In this document: positions 1 to 5,624 of the stretch, piece by piece
Layout of the letters: each line of letters begins with the position of its first letter
Position numbering within the stretch: position 1 is the stretch's first letter
Source of the DNA: JBFLYE01 sp040756715 [NCBI: bacterium]
Lineage (GTDB): Bacteria > UBA9089 > UBA9088
DNA length: 5,678 nt
Direction: 5' to 3'
NCBI GenBank assembly: GCA_040756715.1
Contig: JBFLYE010000101.1
Location: 1-5,678 of the forward strand
Made by a program: the position numbers and the translations under genes
The notes under the pieces: generated by a model
Told to the model about the DNA's origin: nothing
Databases searched by the model: none
Seen by the model: the letters and a program-made list of their open reading frames with translations, nothing else

Positions 1-21
1 GAAAGAGAAATGTTAAATTTT

Positions 22-148
22 GAGGGAGATTTTTTAATCACGAATGAAACGAATAACAGAAAGCGAATGGCAGCGAATGATTCGAATATTCGCTTAAATT
101 CGCTATCATTTAAGCAATTCGTTTTTATAAACAATTCGTTTCTCCCTC
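22..148. repeat. Large imperfect palindrome rich in CGAAT/ATTCG words
   Basis: The outer arms GAGGGAGA (22-29) and TCTCCCTC (141-148) are perfect complements. Between them CGAAT recurs on the left (near 41, 50, 64, 74, 83) and ATTCG on the right (near 88, 97, 118, 135), so the interior can fold as a long, interrupted hairpin. AGCGAAT (72-78) pairs with ATTCGCT (97-103), and CGAATATTCG (83-92) is a perfect palindrome at the centre. No convincing reading frame crosses it. It looks like a non-coding dispersed repeat of the kind common between genes in AT-rich uncultured bacteria, or the interior of a MITE-like element. It lies just upstream of the FIST gene and could affect its transcription or terminate an upstream gene; this last part is inference. 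Confidence 0.6.
115..141. repeat. 10-bp direct repeat CAATTCGTTT, two copies
   Basis: CAATTCGTTT occurs at 115-124 and again at 132-141, a 17-base period. Both copies lie in the right arm of the larger palindrome, so they may simply reflect its internal repetition. The spacing would also allow tandem binding of a regulator upstream of the FIST-kinase operon, but nothing else supports that. Confidence 0.4.
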
Positions 149-159
149 TTTAATGAGGA

Positions 160-194
160 AGCTTAAACACATATTAAGGAGACTAAACACATAC
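160..194 (+). repeat. Two direct copies of the TAAACACATA motif (MITE-end-like)
   Basis: AGCTTAAACACATAT (160-174) and GACTAAACACATAC (181-194) closely resemble the right terminal repeat of the 230-bp element further on (AGCTAAACACATAC, 2740-2753). The second copy ends only ten bases before the ATG of the FIST gene. If it is the right end of a related element, the left end lies outside the window, because no matching inverted copy is visible in 1-160. Nothing beyond the motif match proves mobility here. Confidence 0.5.
176..181 (+). promoter_or_regulatory. Shine-Dalgarno-like AAGGAG set too far from the FIST start
   Basis: AAGGAG is the only good Shine-Dalgarno match upstream of the ATG at 205, but 23 bases separate them, far more than the usual 5-10. 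In the FIST frame a stop (TAA, 184-186) lies between the two, with no ATG, GTG or TTG start after it until 205, so no better-placed start rescues the spacing. The motif copy at 181-194 fills this gap, so an insertion may have pushed the site away. Alternatively the gene may be translated without it. Confidence 0.3.
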
Positions 195-204
195 ATTATT
201 TTAT

Positions 205-1362
205 ATGGAAATTGCAATTGGAATAGGAGAGGAAAAACAGGGATTTGAGGCAGGAAAAGAGGCAGCGAAACAGGCTTTTAAGAAAATAGCAAAGCCAAAT
301 CTTGTTATCCTTTTTTCCTCAGTCTCGCTTAATATTCCTGATGTTTTAAGGGGAGTAAGGGAAATATTTAAAGATTGTCAAATTATTGGCTGTTCATCTT
401 CAAAGGAGATAGCATTTGACAGGGTTTTGGATAACTCTTGCGTTTTAATGGCTATTTCCTCTTCCCTTACCATAAAAACTGGGGTAGGAAGGGATTTTTC
501 AAAGGATGCAAGAAAAGCAGGGGAGGAATTGGCAAATAGCCTTATAGAAGGAGTTAAGGAGCCAAGAGGGACACTTTTTCTTTTTTCTGATGGTGTATCG
601 GGAAATGGAACCCAGATGGTTAAAGGCATCTATAATGTTTTAGGGCCTTATGTTCATCTACTTGGTGGTGCAGCAGGTGATAACTGCCAATTTCTTAAAA
701 CCTATCAAATTATAAATGATGAGGTATTGACAGATTCTATTGTAGCAGCCTTGCTTCTTTCAGATACCCCAATAGCTGGTGTTGGAATAAAGCATGGATT
801 TACTCCTTATGGAGATCCTATGGTAATAACAAAGGCGGAAGGAAATAGAATTTATCAGTTAGATGGAAAGCCTGCTTTTGATGCCTATATTTCCCATTTT
901 AAGTTTAAGGAGAAAATAGAGCCAATAGATTTTAGAAAAATTGAGGAAACGCATACCCATCCATTGGGTTCGCCACAGATGGGTGAGGAATACCTAATAA
1001 GACACTTTGTTTGTGCAAACCCTGATAGGTCAATTGTCTGTTCAGCAGAGCTTCCAGAAAATTCTGTGGTCAGGGTAATGAAGGCAACAAAGAATTCCTT
1101 AATTTCCTCTGCATCTTTTGCTTCCAAAGAAGCCCTTGCTTCTTTAAAGGGTAAAAAGGCAAAGGCTGTCCTTATATTTAATTGCATCTCAAGGGTTTGG
1201 ATATTAAATGATGAAGCAGGGAAAGAAATAGATGAAGTAAAAAAGGTCTTTGGAGAAGATGTCCCCCTTTTTGGCTTCTATACCTTTGGAGAGATAGGCC
1301 AATTAAAAGAGGGCCCACCTTTATTTCACAATAAAAGCATTGTTGTTTGTGCCATTATTTAA
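205..1362 (+). CDS. FIST-domain sensory protein (FIST_N + FIST_C)
   Basis: A 385-residue cytoplasmic protein with no signal peptide or membrane segment. It shows the FIST layout. The N-terminal FIST domain spans roughly residues 28-225 and includes IIGCSSSKEIA (60-70), LFLFSDG (124-130), LLGGAAGDN (152-160) and GVGIKHGFTPYGDP (192-205). The C-terminal FIST_C domain spans about 226-370 and includes HPLGSP (252-257), an RSIVCSAELPEN stretch (275-286), AVLIFNCISR (320-329) and PLFGFYTFGEIG (354-365). FIST proteins are thought to bind small ligands, possibly amino acids, and often work beside kinases or methyl-accepting proteins; the ligand here cannot be read from sequence. The stop codon overlaps the next gene's ATG (TAATG), so the two are almost certainly co-translated, and this protein probably feeds a signal to the kinase. 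The ATG at 205 is the only sensible start, although its ribosome site is poorly placed. Confidence 0.9.
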   Translation: MEIAIGIGEEKQGFEAGKEAAKQAFKKIAKPNLVILFSSVSLNIPDVLRGVREIFKDCQIIGCSSSKEIAFDRVLDNSCVLMAISSSLTIKTGVGRDFSKDARKAGEELANSLIEGVKEPRGTLFLFSDGVSGNGTQMVKGIYNVLGPYVHLLGGAAGDNCQFLKTYQIINDEVLTDSIVAALLLSDTPIAGVGIKHGFTPYGDPMVITKAEGNRIYQLDGKPAFDAYISHFKFKEKIEPIDFRKIEETHTHPLGSPQMGEEYLIRHFVCANPDRSIVCSAELPENSVVRVMKATKNSLISSASFASKEALASLKGKKAKAVLIFNCISRVWILNDEAGKEIDEVKKVFGEDVPLFGFYTFGEIGQLKEGPPLFHNKSIVVCAII

Positions 1363-2546
1363 TGAAAAGCCTTGAGGAAAAGCTAAAACATCTTTCAATT
1401 CTATATTCAGTTGCCGCAAGTATAGGTGCTACAACCTCATCTAATGAGGTTTTAAAGGTTGTTCTGGATGAGGCAATTGAGTTTTTAAGGGCAGAAATAG
1501 GGGTTATTTTGCTGCTAAATGAGGAAAAAAATATATTTTTTATTAAGGAAAAAATAGGCTTAAAAATGGAGGGTGAAATAAGCAATGATGAATGGCTGAT
1601 AAAAGAGATAGTAAATAAAGAGGAGCCCATAATTACATCAAAAGAAACCCCTATTTTCTTACCATACAAACCAAAAACAATAATTGCCTTTCCTGTAAGG
1701 GTAAAGAATGATATAAAGGCTATTCTTTTATTGGGAAAGATCAGTTCCTCAAAAATCAGCAGGGAGGAGAAATGGATTTTAACCATTATGGTCAACAGGC
1801 TGGGCGTTGCCTTAGAAACATCAGGGCTTTATAAAGAGCTTAAAGAGGTAAGGGATGAGCTTATTGAAAAGGAGCGTCTTGCTACCCTTGCCCAGATTGC
1901 CCAGGAAGCCGCACATGAGATAAGAAATCCCCTGAATGTAATAAAGGCTGGGATGTATCTTTTAGACAAAAGGTTTAAAAGCGATGCCTGGTTTAAAGAA
2001 AAGATCAATCGGATGGAGGAGGCGGCAAATAGGGTAGAAAAATATATTGAAGAGCTTTTAGGCCTCTCAAGGCTCCCTATATTTGAAATAAAGGATGTAG
2101 ACATAAACAAGATAGTTAATGAGGCTTTGATAGAATTTGGTATAGATAGGCTTTTTGAAATAGAGGTAGTAAAAAATTTAGAAAATATTCCTATTATAAA
2201 GGGAGACCCTGATAGATTAAGGGATGCCTTTGTTAATGTGATTAGAAATTCCTACGAGGCAATAGACCACAGGGGAAAAATAGAATTTACCACAAAACCC
2301 CTTGATTTTGGGGTTGAAATAGAGGTCTCTGATACAGGGTGTGGAATAAACGAAGAACATATAAAAGATGTATTTAATCCATTCTTTACCACAAAGAGAA
2401 AGGGAACAGGGTTGGGTCTTGCTATTGTAAAGAGGATAATCGATGCACATAAGGGAGAAATAAGAATAGAGAGCAAAAAAGGGGTTGGAACAAGATTTAT
2501 TATCTTTCTTCCCTACAATAGTCGTACGTGTTTAGCTAATGCTTAA
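1362..2546 (+). CDS. Soluble GAF-domain sensor histidine kinase
   Basis: A 394-residue cytoplasmic kinase without membrane segments. Residues about 8-155 form a GAF-like sensor domain, followed by a coiled-coil linker (about 156-180). The HisKA dimerization helix has the H-box AAHEIRNPL with the phospho-acceptor at His185. The HATPase_c domain follows with the N-box around NVIRNSYEAI (Asn296), the G1 box DTGCGI (324-329), the F-box NPFFTTK (339-345) and the G2 box GTGLGLAIVKRI (348-359). It should autophosphorylate and pass phosphate to a response regulator, but none is encoded in the window. The ATG at 1362 overlaps the FIST stop (TAATG), has no Shine-Dalgarno of its own and probably relies on translational coupling. 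A TTG at 1347 in the same frame is less likely. The last seven residues and the stop are encoded by an inserted MITE, just after the catalytic domain ends, so activity is probably intact. Confidence 0.92.
   Translation: MKSLEEKLKHLSILYSVAASIGATTSSNEVLKVVLDEAIEFLRAEIGVILLLNEEKNIFFIKEKIGLKMEGEISNDEWLIKEIVNKEEPIITSKETPIFLPYKPKTIIAFPVRVKNDIKAILLLGKISSSKISREEKWILTIMVNRLGVALETSGLYKELKEVRDELIEKERLATLAQIAQEAAHEIRNPLNVIKAGMYLLDKRFKSDAWFKEKINRMEEAANRVEKYIEELLGLSRLPIFEIKDVDINKIVNEALIEFGIDRLFEIEVVKNLENIPIIKGDPDRLRDAFVNVIRNSYEAIDHRGKIEFTTKPLDFGVEIEVSDTGCGINEEHIKDVFNPFFTTKRKGTGLGLAIVKRIIDAHKGEIRIESKKGVGTRFIIFLPYNSRTCLANA
2516..2523. repeat. Left target-site duplication CAATAGTC
   Basis: Eight bases directly abutting the left terminal repeat of the element at 2524-2753, identical to the eight bases directly abutting its right end. 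In the kinase frame they cover the Tyr-Asn-Ser codons near the C-terminus, so the insertion target was inside the coding sequence. Confidence 0.85.
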
Positions 2547-2753
2547 TCTATCCTAAACTTAGGAAAGAAGATATGGAAAATTCTAAATACATAAGCACGA
2601 AATTCTAAACAAATTCAAAGCACAAAATCCAAATGACCAAAACAATGGCCGATGTTTTTGGATTTTGAACATTTGGATTTTGATATTGTTTAGGATTTTG
2701 AATTTAGAATTTATTAAAGATTGATACTTTTTATGTTGGAGCTAAACACATAC
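2524..2753. mobile_element. 230-bp MITE with 14-bp terminal inverted repeats
   Basis: The left end GTACGTGTTTAGCT (2524-2537) and the right end AGCTAAACACATAC (2740-2753) are inverted copies matching at 13 of 14 positions. Perfect 8-bp direct repeats CAATAGTC adjoin both ends, as left by transposition. The element has no coding capacity and carries a nested palindrome inside, the classic build of a MITE moved by a transposase encoded elsewhere. The 8-bp duplication and GTA-start fit several insertion-sequence families (IS66-like is one possibility), but I cannot assign a parent. It interrupts the last codons of the histidine kinase gene and now supplies its stop codon. It separates the convergent kinase and aspS genes. 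Confidence 0.85.
2578..2712. terminator. Nested palindrome inside the MITE; possible two-way terminator
   Basis: Several complementary arm pairs share roughly one centre near 2649. AAATTCTAAATAC (2578-2590) pairs with 2700-2712 at 12 of 13 positions. ATTCTAAACAA (2602-2612) pairs with 2686-2696 at 10 of 11. CAAAATCCAAATG (2623-2635) pairs perfectly with CATTTGGATTTTG (2670-2682). CCAAAAC (2637-2643) pairs with GTTTTTGG (2654-2661) with one bulge. RNA from either strand could fold into a long AT-rich hairpin. Because it lies between convergent genes, it may stop transcription from both sides. There is no clean G+C stem followed by a T-run, so termination is a guess while the palindrome itself is plain. 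Confidence 0.5.
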
Positions 2754-2761
2754 CAATAGTC
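2754..2761. repeat. Right target-site duplication CAATAGTC
   Basis: Identical in all eight positions to 2516-2523 and directly adjacent to the right terminal repeat of the MITE. Together the two copies define the insertion boundaries exactly. Confidence 0.85.
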
Positions 2762-2766
2762 TAACC

Positions 2767-2779
2767 GCTAAACATATAC
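2767..2779 (+). repeat. Extra MITE-end-like motif at the aspS stop
   Basis: GCTAAACATATAC differs by one base from the corresponding part of the MITE right end (GCTAAACACATAC, 2741-2753) and lies in the same orientation 26 bases further on, outside the duplicated target. It ends directly at the aspS stop codon. It may be a remnant of an older insertion, since no partner inverted copy is visible. It would have formed part of the kinase tail before the MITE arrived. Confidence 0.45.
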
Positions 2780-4495
2780 CTAAATCCTAATCCCCAATTC
2801 CTTTAATTGCTCCTTTGATACCTTAAATGGTGCATCGGTTAATGGGCAAACACCAGCCTGGGTCTTTGGAAAGGCAATAACATCGCGGATTGACCCTGCA
2901 TTTACCATAAGCATAAGAAGCCTATCAAGGCCAAGGGCAATACCACCGTGTGGCGGTGCACCATAGGATAAAGCCTCTAAAAGGAATGAGAATTCCTTTT
3001 CTGCCTCTTCTTTTATCCCAAGGCTTTTAAATGCCATCCTTTGAATATCTGGTTTATGGATTCTTAAAGAGCCGCCACCTATCTCGCATCCATTCAAGAC
3101 AAGGTCATAAGCCCTTGCCCTTATTTTTTCACAATTGGATGAAAACAGGGGAAAATCAGCCTCAAAGGGTAAGGTAAATGGGTGATGGGAGGGTTTAAGA
3201 TTGCCATCCTTATCCTTTTCAAAAAGGGGTGGCTCAATTATCCATAAAAAATTAAAGCCTGGCTCTGGCTTTCCAAATTTAAGCCTTAAAGCTGCTAAAG
3301 TATCGCAAACAACCCTTTCTTTATCTGCTACAATAAGGATGAAAGAAGAATCCTTTGCTTGAAATACCTCTCCTACCCTTTTAAGCTCATCCTCCTTAAA
3401 AAACTTGGCAATTGGCGAGGATAAAGAATCCCCTTCTACCTTAAACCAGCAAAGGCCAGATGCTCCAAATCCCTTTGCAAATTCAATAAGCTCGTCAATC
3501 TCTTTCCTTGAAAGATTATATCCAGCTACATTTATCCCCCTTATTGCCTCTTTTTCTTTAAATATTTTAAAATCCGAGGATGAAAGGAAAGAAAGGTCTT
3601 TTATTTTAAGCTCAAACCTTGTGTCTGGCTTATCGCTTCCGTATTCAAGCATTGCATCCCTATATTTTAGCCTGGGAAATGGTGTTTTTATAGGCTTTTT
3701 TAAAACATTCTCAAATATGTCCTTTATCAAGCCCTCAATTACATTATAAATATCCTCCTCGCTAATAAAAGATGCCTCAAGATCAAGCTGGGTGAATTCT
3801 GGTTGCCTATCTGCCCTTAAATCCTCATCCCTAAAGCACCTTGCAATTTGAAAATATTTCTCAAATCCAGCCACCATAAGGATTTGCTTGAATAATTGGG
3901 GAGATTGTGGCAAGGCATAGAATGAACCCAGAGAGAGCCTTGATGGAACAAGGAAATCCCTTGCTCCCTCGGGTGTGCTTTTTATAAGGTGTGGTGTCTC
4001 TATTTCAAAAAAGCCGTTCTTGCTCAAAAAATCCCTTATCCTTTGATAAACCTCAGATTTTAAAATGATATTCTTTTGCATAAAATCCCTCCTTAGGTCA
4101 AGGTATCTATACTTTAGCCTTAATTCCTCCTTTACCTCAGAATATTCAGCAATTTCAAAGGGAGGGGTCTTTGCTTCATTAAGGATTTCAAGGCCTAAGA
4201 CAATTACCTCTATTTCTCCTGTTTTTAAATGGGGGTTTTCAGAGCCTTTTGGCCTCCTGGAAACCCTTCCGCTTACCTTAATTACCCATTCATTCCTTAA
4301 GCTATGGGCTTTAATATGGGAGGCTCCATCTATTTCTGGATTAAAGACAAGCTGGATAATTCCAGAGATATCCCTTAGGTCTATAAAGATTAAGCCACCG
4401 TGATCCCTCCTTTTATTCACCCAGCCACAAAGGGTAACATCCAAGCCTACATCCTCAAGGCTTAATTCTGTATTTTTATGTGTTCGGTAAATCAT
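2780..4495 (-). CDS. aspS: Aspartyl-tRNA synthetase, bacterial type, probably non-discriminating
   Basis: A 571-residue class II synthetase that charges tRNA with aspartate in the cytoplasm, close to the usual bacterial length of about 590. The N-terminal OB-fold anticodon domain carries GWVNKRRDHGGLIFIDLRD (residues 24-42). Motif 1 lies around 154-170, and the flipping loop TPEGARDFLVPSR at 174-186. Motif 2 includes FRDEDLRADRQPEFTQLD (221-238). The GAD insertion domain typical of bacteria spans about 275-410. GGGSLRIH (473-480) and motif 3 HGGIALGLDRLLMLM (516-530) complete the active site. His32 followed by Gly-Gly matches enzymes that also charge tRNA(Asn), which would need GatCAB to finish Asn-tRNA. 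I chose the ATG at 4495 because it aligns with the E. coli N-terminus; an in-frame TTG at 4522 would add nine residues. No clear Shine-Dalgarno precedes either. The gene follows hemA on the same strand after a 135-base gap and converges on the histidine kinase. Confidence 0.97.
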   Translation of the reverse strand: MIYRTHKNTELSLEDVGLDVTLCGWVNKRRDHGGLIFIDLRDISGIIQLVFNPEIDGASHIKAHSLRNEWVIKVSGRVSRRPKGSENPHLKTGEIEVIVLGLEILNEAKTPPFEIAEYSEVKEELRLKYRYLDLRRDFMQKNIILKSEVYQRIRDFLSKNGFFEIETPHLIKSTPEGARDFLVPSRLSLGSFYALPQSPQLFKQILMVAGFEKYFQIARCFRDEDLRADRQPEFTQLDLEASFISEEDIYNVIEGLIKDIFENVLKKPIKTPFPRLKYRDAMLEYGSDKPDTRFELKIKDLSFLSSSDFKIFKEKEAIRGINVAGYNLSRKEIDELIEFAKGFGASGLCWFKVEGDSLSSPIAKFFKEDELKRVGEVFQAKDSSFILIVADKERVVCDTLAALRLKFGKPEPGFNFLWIIEPPLFEKDKDGNLKPSHHPFTLPFEADFPLFSSNCEKIRARAYDLVLNGCEIGGGSLRIHKPDIQRMAFKSLGIKEEAEKEFSFLLEALSYGAPPHGGIALGLDRLLMLMVNAGSIRDVIAFPKTQAGVCPLTDAPFKVSKEQLKELGIRI

Positions 4496-4630
4496 TTTTA
4501 TAGTATGCCTAGAGCTTGGCAAAAAGTAAACAATGGCTTCGCTTTCCCTTATGATTTAAGATTTATGATTTATTTAACATTTTTTAGTTTATTAGTTCTC
4601 TTGTCATAAGGTGCGTAGATTACATAAATT
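4496..4630 (-). other. hemA-aspS intergenic spacer with short direct repeat
   Basis: These 135 bases hold no gene. TTATGATTTA occurs twice (4549-4558 and 4563-4572) with a 14-base period. On the minus strand TTTACT, a 17-base spacer and CATACT (about 4504-4532), followed by TATAAAA next to the aspS ATG, loosely resemble a promoter. If real it would give a nearly leaderless aspS message, which would fit the missing Shine-Dalgarno. The match is weak. No hairpin-plus-T-run terminator for hemA is evident, so aspS may also be read from hemA. Confidence 0.3.
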
Positions 4631-4651
4631 CTAACCCCTAAACCCTAAATT
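4628..4651. repeat. CCCTAAA-like tract at the end of hemA
   Basis: The plus strand reads as near-repeats of CTAACCC/CTAAACCC/CTAAATTC and overlaps the last six codons and the stop of hemA. It resembles the ATTCTAAA words in the palindrome between the kinase and aspS (for example at 2579 and 2602), so it may be a fragment of the same type of dispersed intergenic repeat. It is too short to be a true tandem array. Confidence 0.35.
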
Positions 4652-5623
4652 CATAATGGATTGTATTTCTTGTTTAATTATTGCCTCTGCCTTTTTTCTT
4701 CCGTATTCTCTTGTTTTAAGGGTCTTATTTATAACCTCTTGAAAAGAGTCAAGATTATAAAGAAAAACACCTGGAGCCCTTCCTATATTTGGCTCGATAT
4801 CCCTTGGAATAGCAAGGTCAATTAAAACCAAAGGGTTTTTCCTTTTCTCTGGAATATCTTTTATGATATAATGGGGTGATGATGTTTGCGAAATAAGAAG
4901 ATCACATTCAGACAGTTTTTCAAAGCAATCCTTAAGATGTAGGGCAATTCCATTAAATCTTTTTGCTAATTCATCTGCCCTTTTAAAGGTTCTACTTCCC
5001 ACAAAAATGGTTTTTACACCCTTATCAACCAGGTGCTTTAGGGTTACTGAAGATATTTTTCCTGCTCCAATGACGATTGTTGTTTTATCCCTTAAATCCC
5101 CTAATTTCTCAGAGGCTATGCGGCAGGCAATAGATGGGATTGAGTAATTCCCCTTTGCAATATCTGTCTCTGTCCTTATCCTTTTTGCTACTCTGAATGA
5201 ATGTTGAAATATGGTATTTATTGTTTTGCCTGTTGTTTTATTTTCACAAGCAATCCTGTAGGCACTTTTAAGCTGACCAAGGACTTCCACCTCGCCAATC
5301 ACCATTGAATCCAACGATCCTGCAACCCTAAAGAGATGCTTTAATGCCTCTGCTTGGGAAAAAAAATAAAATCGCTCTAAAAGGCTTAAGTCTATTTTAA
5401 AGAAGCCTTTTATATAATCCGTAAGCCTCTCCCTTAAGCTATTCCTTGAATCTGCTACATAAACCTCTGTCCTGTTACAGGTTGAAAGAAGGACAATTTC
5501 CTCAAATGCCCTTTTTGCAAATCTTAAGCCATCTTTAAGGGAAGAAGAATTTAGGGCTACCATTTCCCTTAATTCCCCTTTGGCTACTTTATGATTTATT
5601 CCCAAAACAGCAAAGATTTTCAT
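4631..5623 (-). CDS. hemA: Glutamyl-tRNA reductase, short form lacking the dimerization domain
   Basis: A 330-residue cytoplasmic enzyme that reduces Glu-tRNA(Glu) with NADPH to glutamate-1-semialdehyde, the first step of C5 tetrapyrrole synthesis. The catalytic domain begins LGINHK (7-12) and holds the nucleophile Cys49 in STCNRTE (47-53); GEVEVLGQLKSAY (110-122) matches the family's GExxxLGQxK block. The NADPH-binding domain has VIGAGKIS (184-191), GSRTFKRADELA (209-220), SQTSSP (245-250) and DLAIPRD (269-275). The start of the spinal helix follows LYNLDSFQEV (288-297). The protein then stops: the C-terminal dimerization domain of about 80-90 residues seen in the 418-residue E. coli enzyme is absent, and no frame in the spacer downstream encodes it. 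As I recall, Chlamydia has a similarly short HemA, so this may be natural. The ATG at 5623 gives the family N-terminus; a TTG at 5641 is possible. The partner hemL is not in the window. Confidence 0.95.
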   Translation of the reverse strand: MKIFAVLGINHKVAKGELREMVALNSSSLKDGLRFAKRAFEEIVLLSTCNRTEVYVADSRNSLRERLTDYIKGFFKIDLSLLERFYFFSQAEALKHLFRVAGSLDSMVIGEVEVLGQLKSAYRIACENKTTGKTINTIFQHSFRVAKRIRTETDIAKGNYSIPSIACRIASEKLGDLRDKTTIVIGAGKISSVTLKHLVDKGVKTIFVGSRTFKRADELAKRFNGIALHLKDCFEKLSECDLLISQTSSPHYIIKDIPEKRKNPLVLIDLAIPRDIEPNIGRAPGVFLYNLDSFQEVINKTLKTREYGRKKAEAIIKQEIQSIMNLGFRG

Positions 5624-5624
5624 C

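Noticed and set aside
22-148. CRISPR array, because CGAAT words recur at short intervals
   Set aside because: The repeated word is only five to seven bases, the spacing is irregular and the copies switch orientation at the centre, so it is a palindrome and not an array.
885-1187. Minus-strand open frame of 100 codons opposite the FIST gene
   Set aside because: It is fully contained in conserved FIST_C coding sequence and shows no domain or independent start signals.
1347-1361. TTG start for the kinase 15 bases upstream of the ATG
   Set aside because: It would add MCHYL inside the FIST coding end; the TAATG overlap at 1362 is the typical coupled arrangement.
2552-2563. CCTAAACTTAGG hairpin just after the kinase stop as a terminator
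   Set aside because: The stem is only four or five weak pairs with a tiny loop and is followed by purines rather than a T-run.
2524-2753. Small RNA or short gene inside the MITE
   Set aside because: There is no open frame of useful length with a start signal and no recognised RNA family fold beyond the element's own palindrome.
3405-3749. Plus-strand open frame of 114 codons opposite aspS
   Set aside because: It lies wholly antisense to conserved aspS coding sequence and its translation is serine- and leucine-rich with no recognisable motif, as expected of a shadow frame.
4630-4651. Telomere-type repeat array (CCCTAAA)
   Set aside because: There are only about three imperfect units, partly inside hemA coding sequence in a bacterial context; chance or a degenerate dispersed repeat explains it better.
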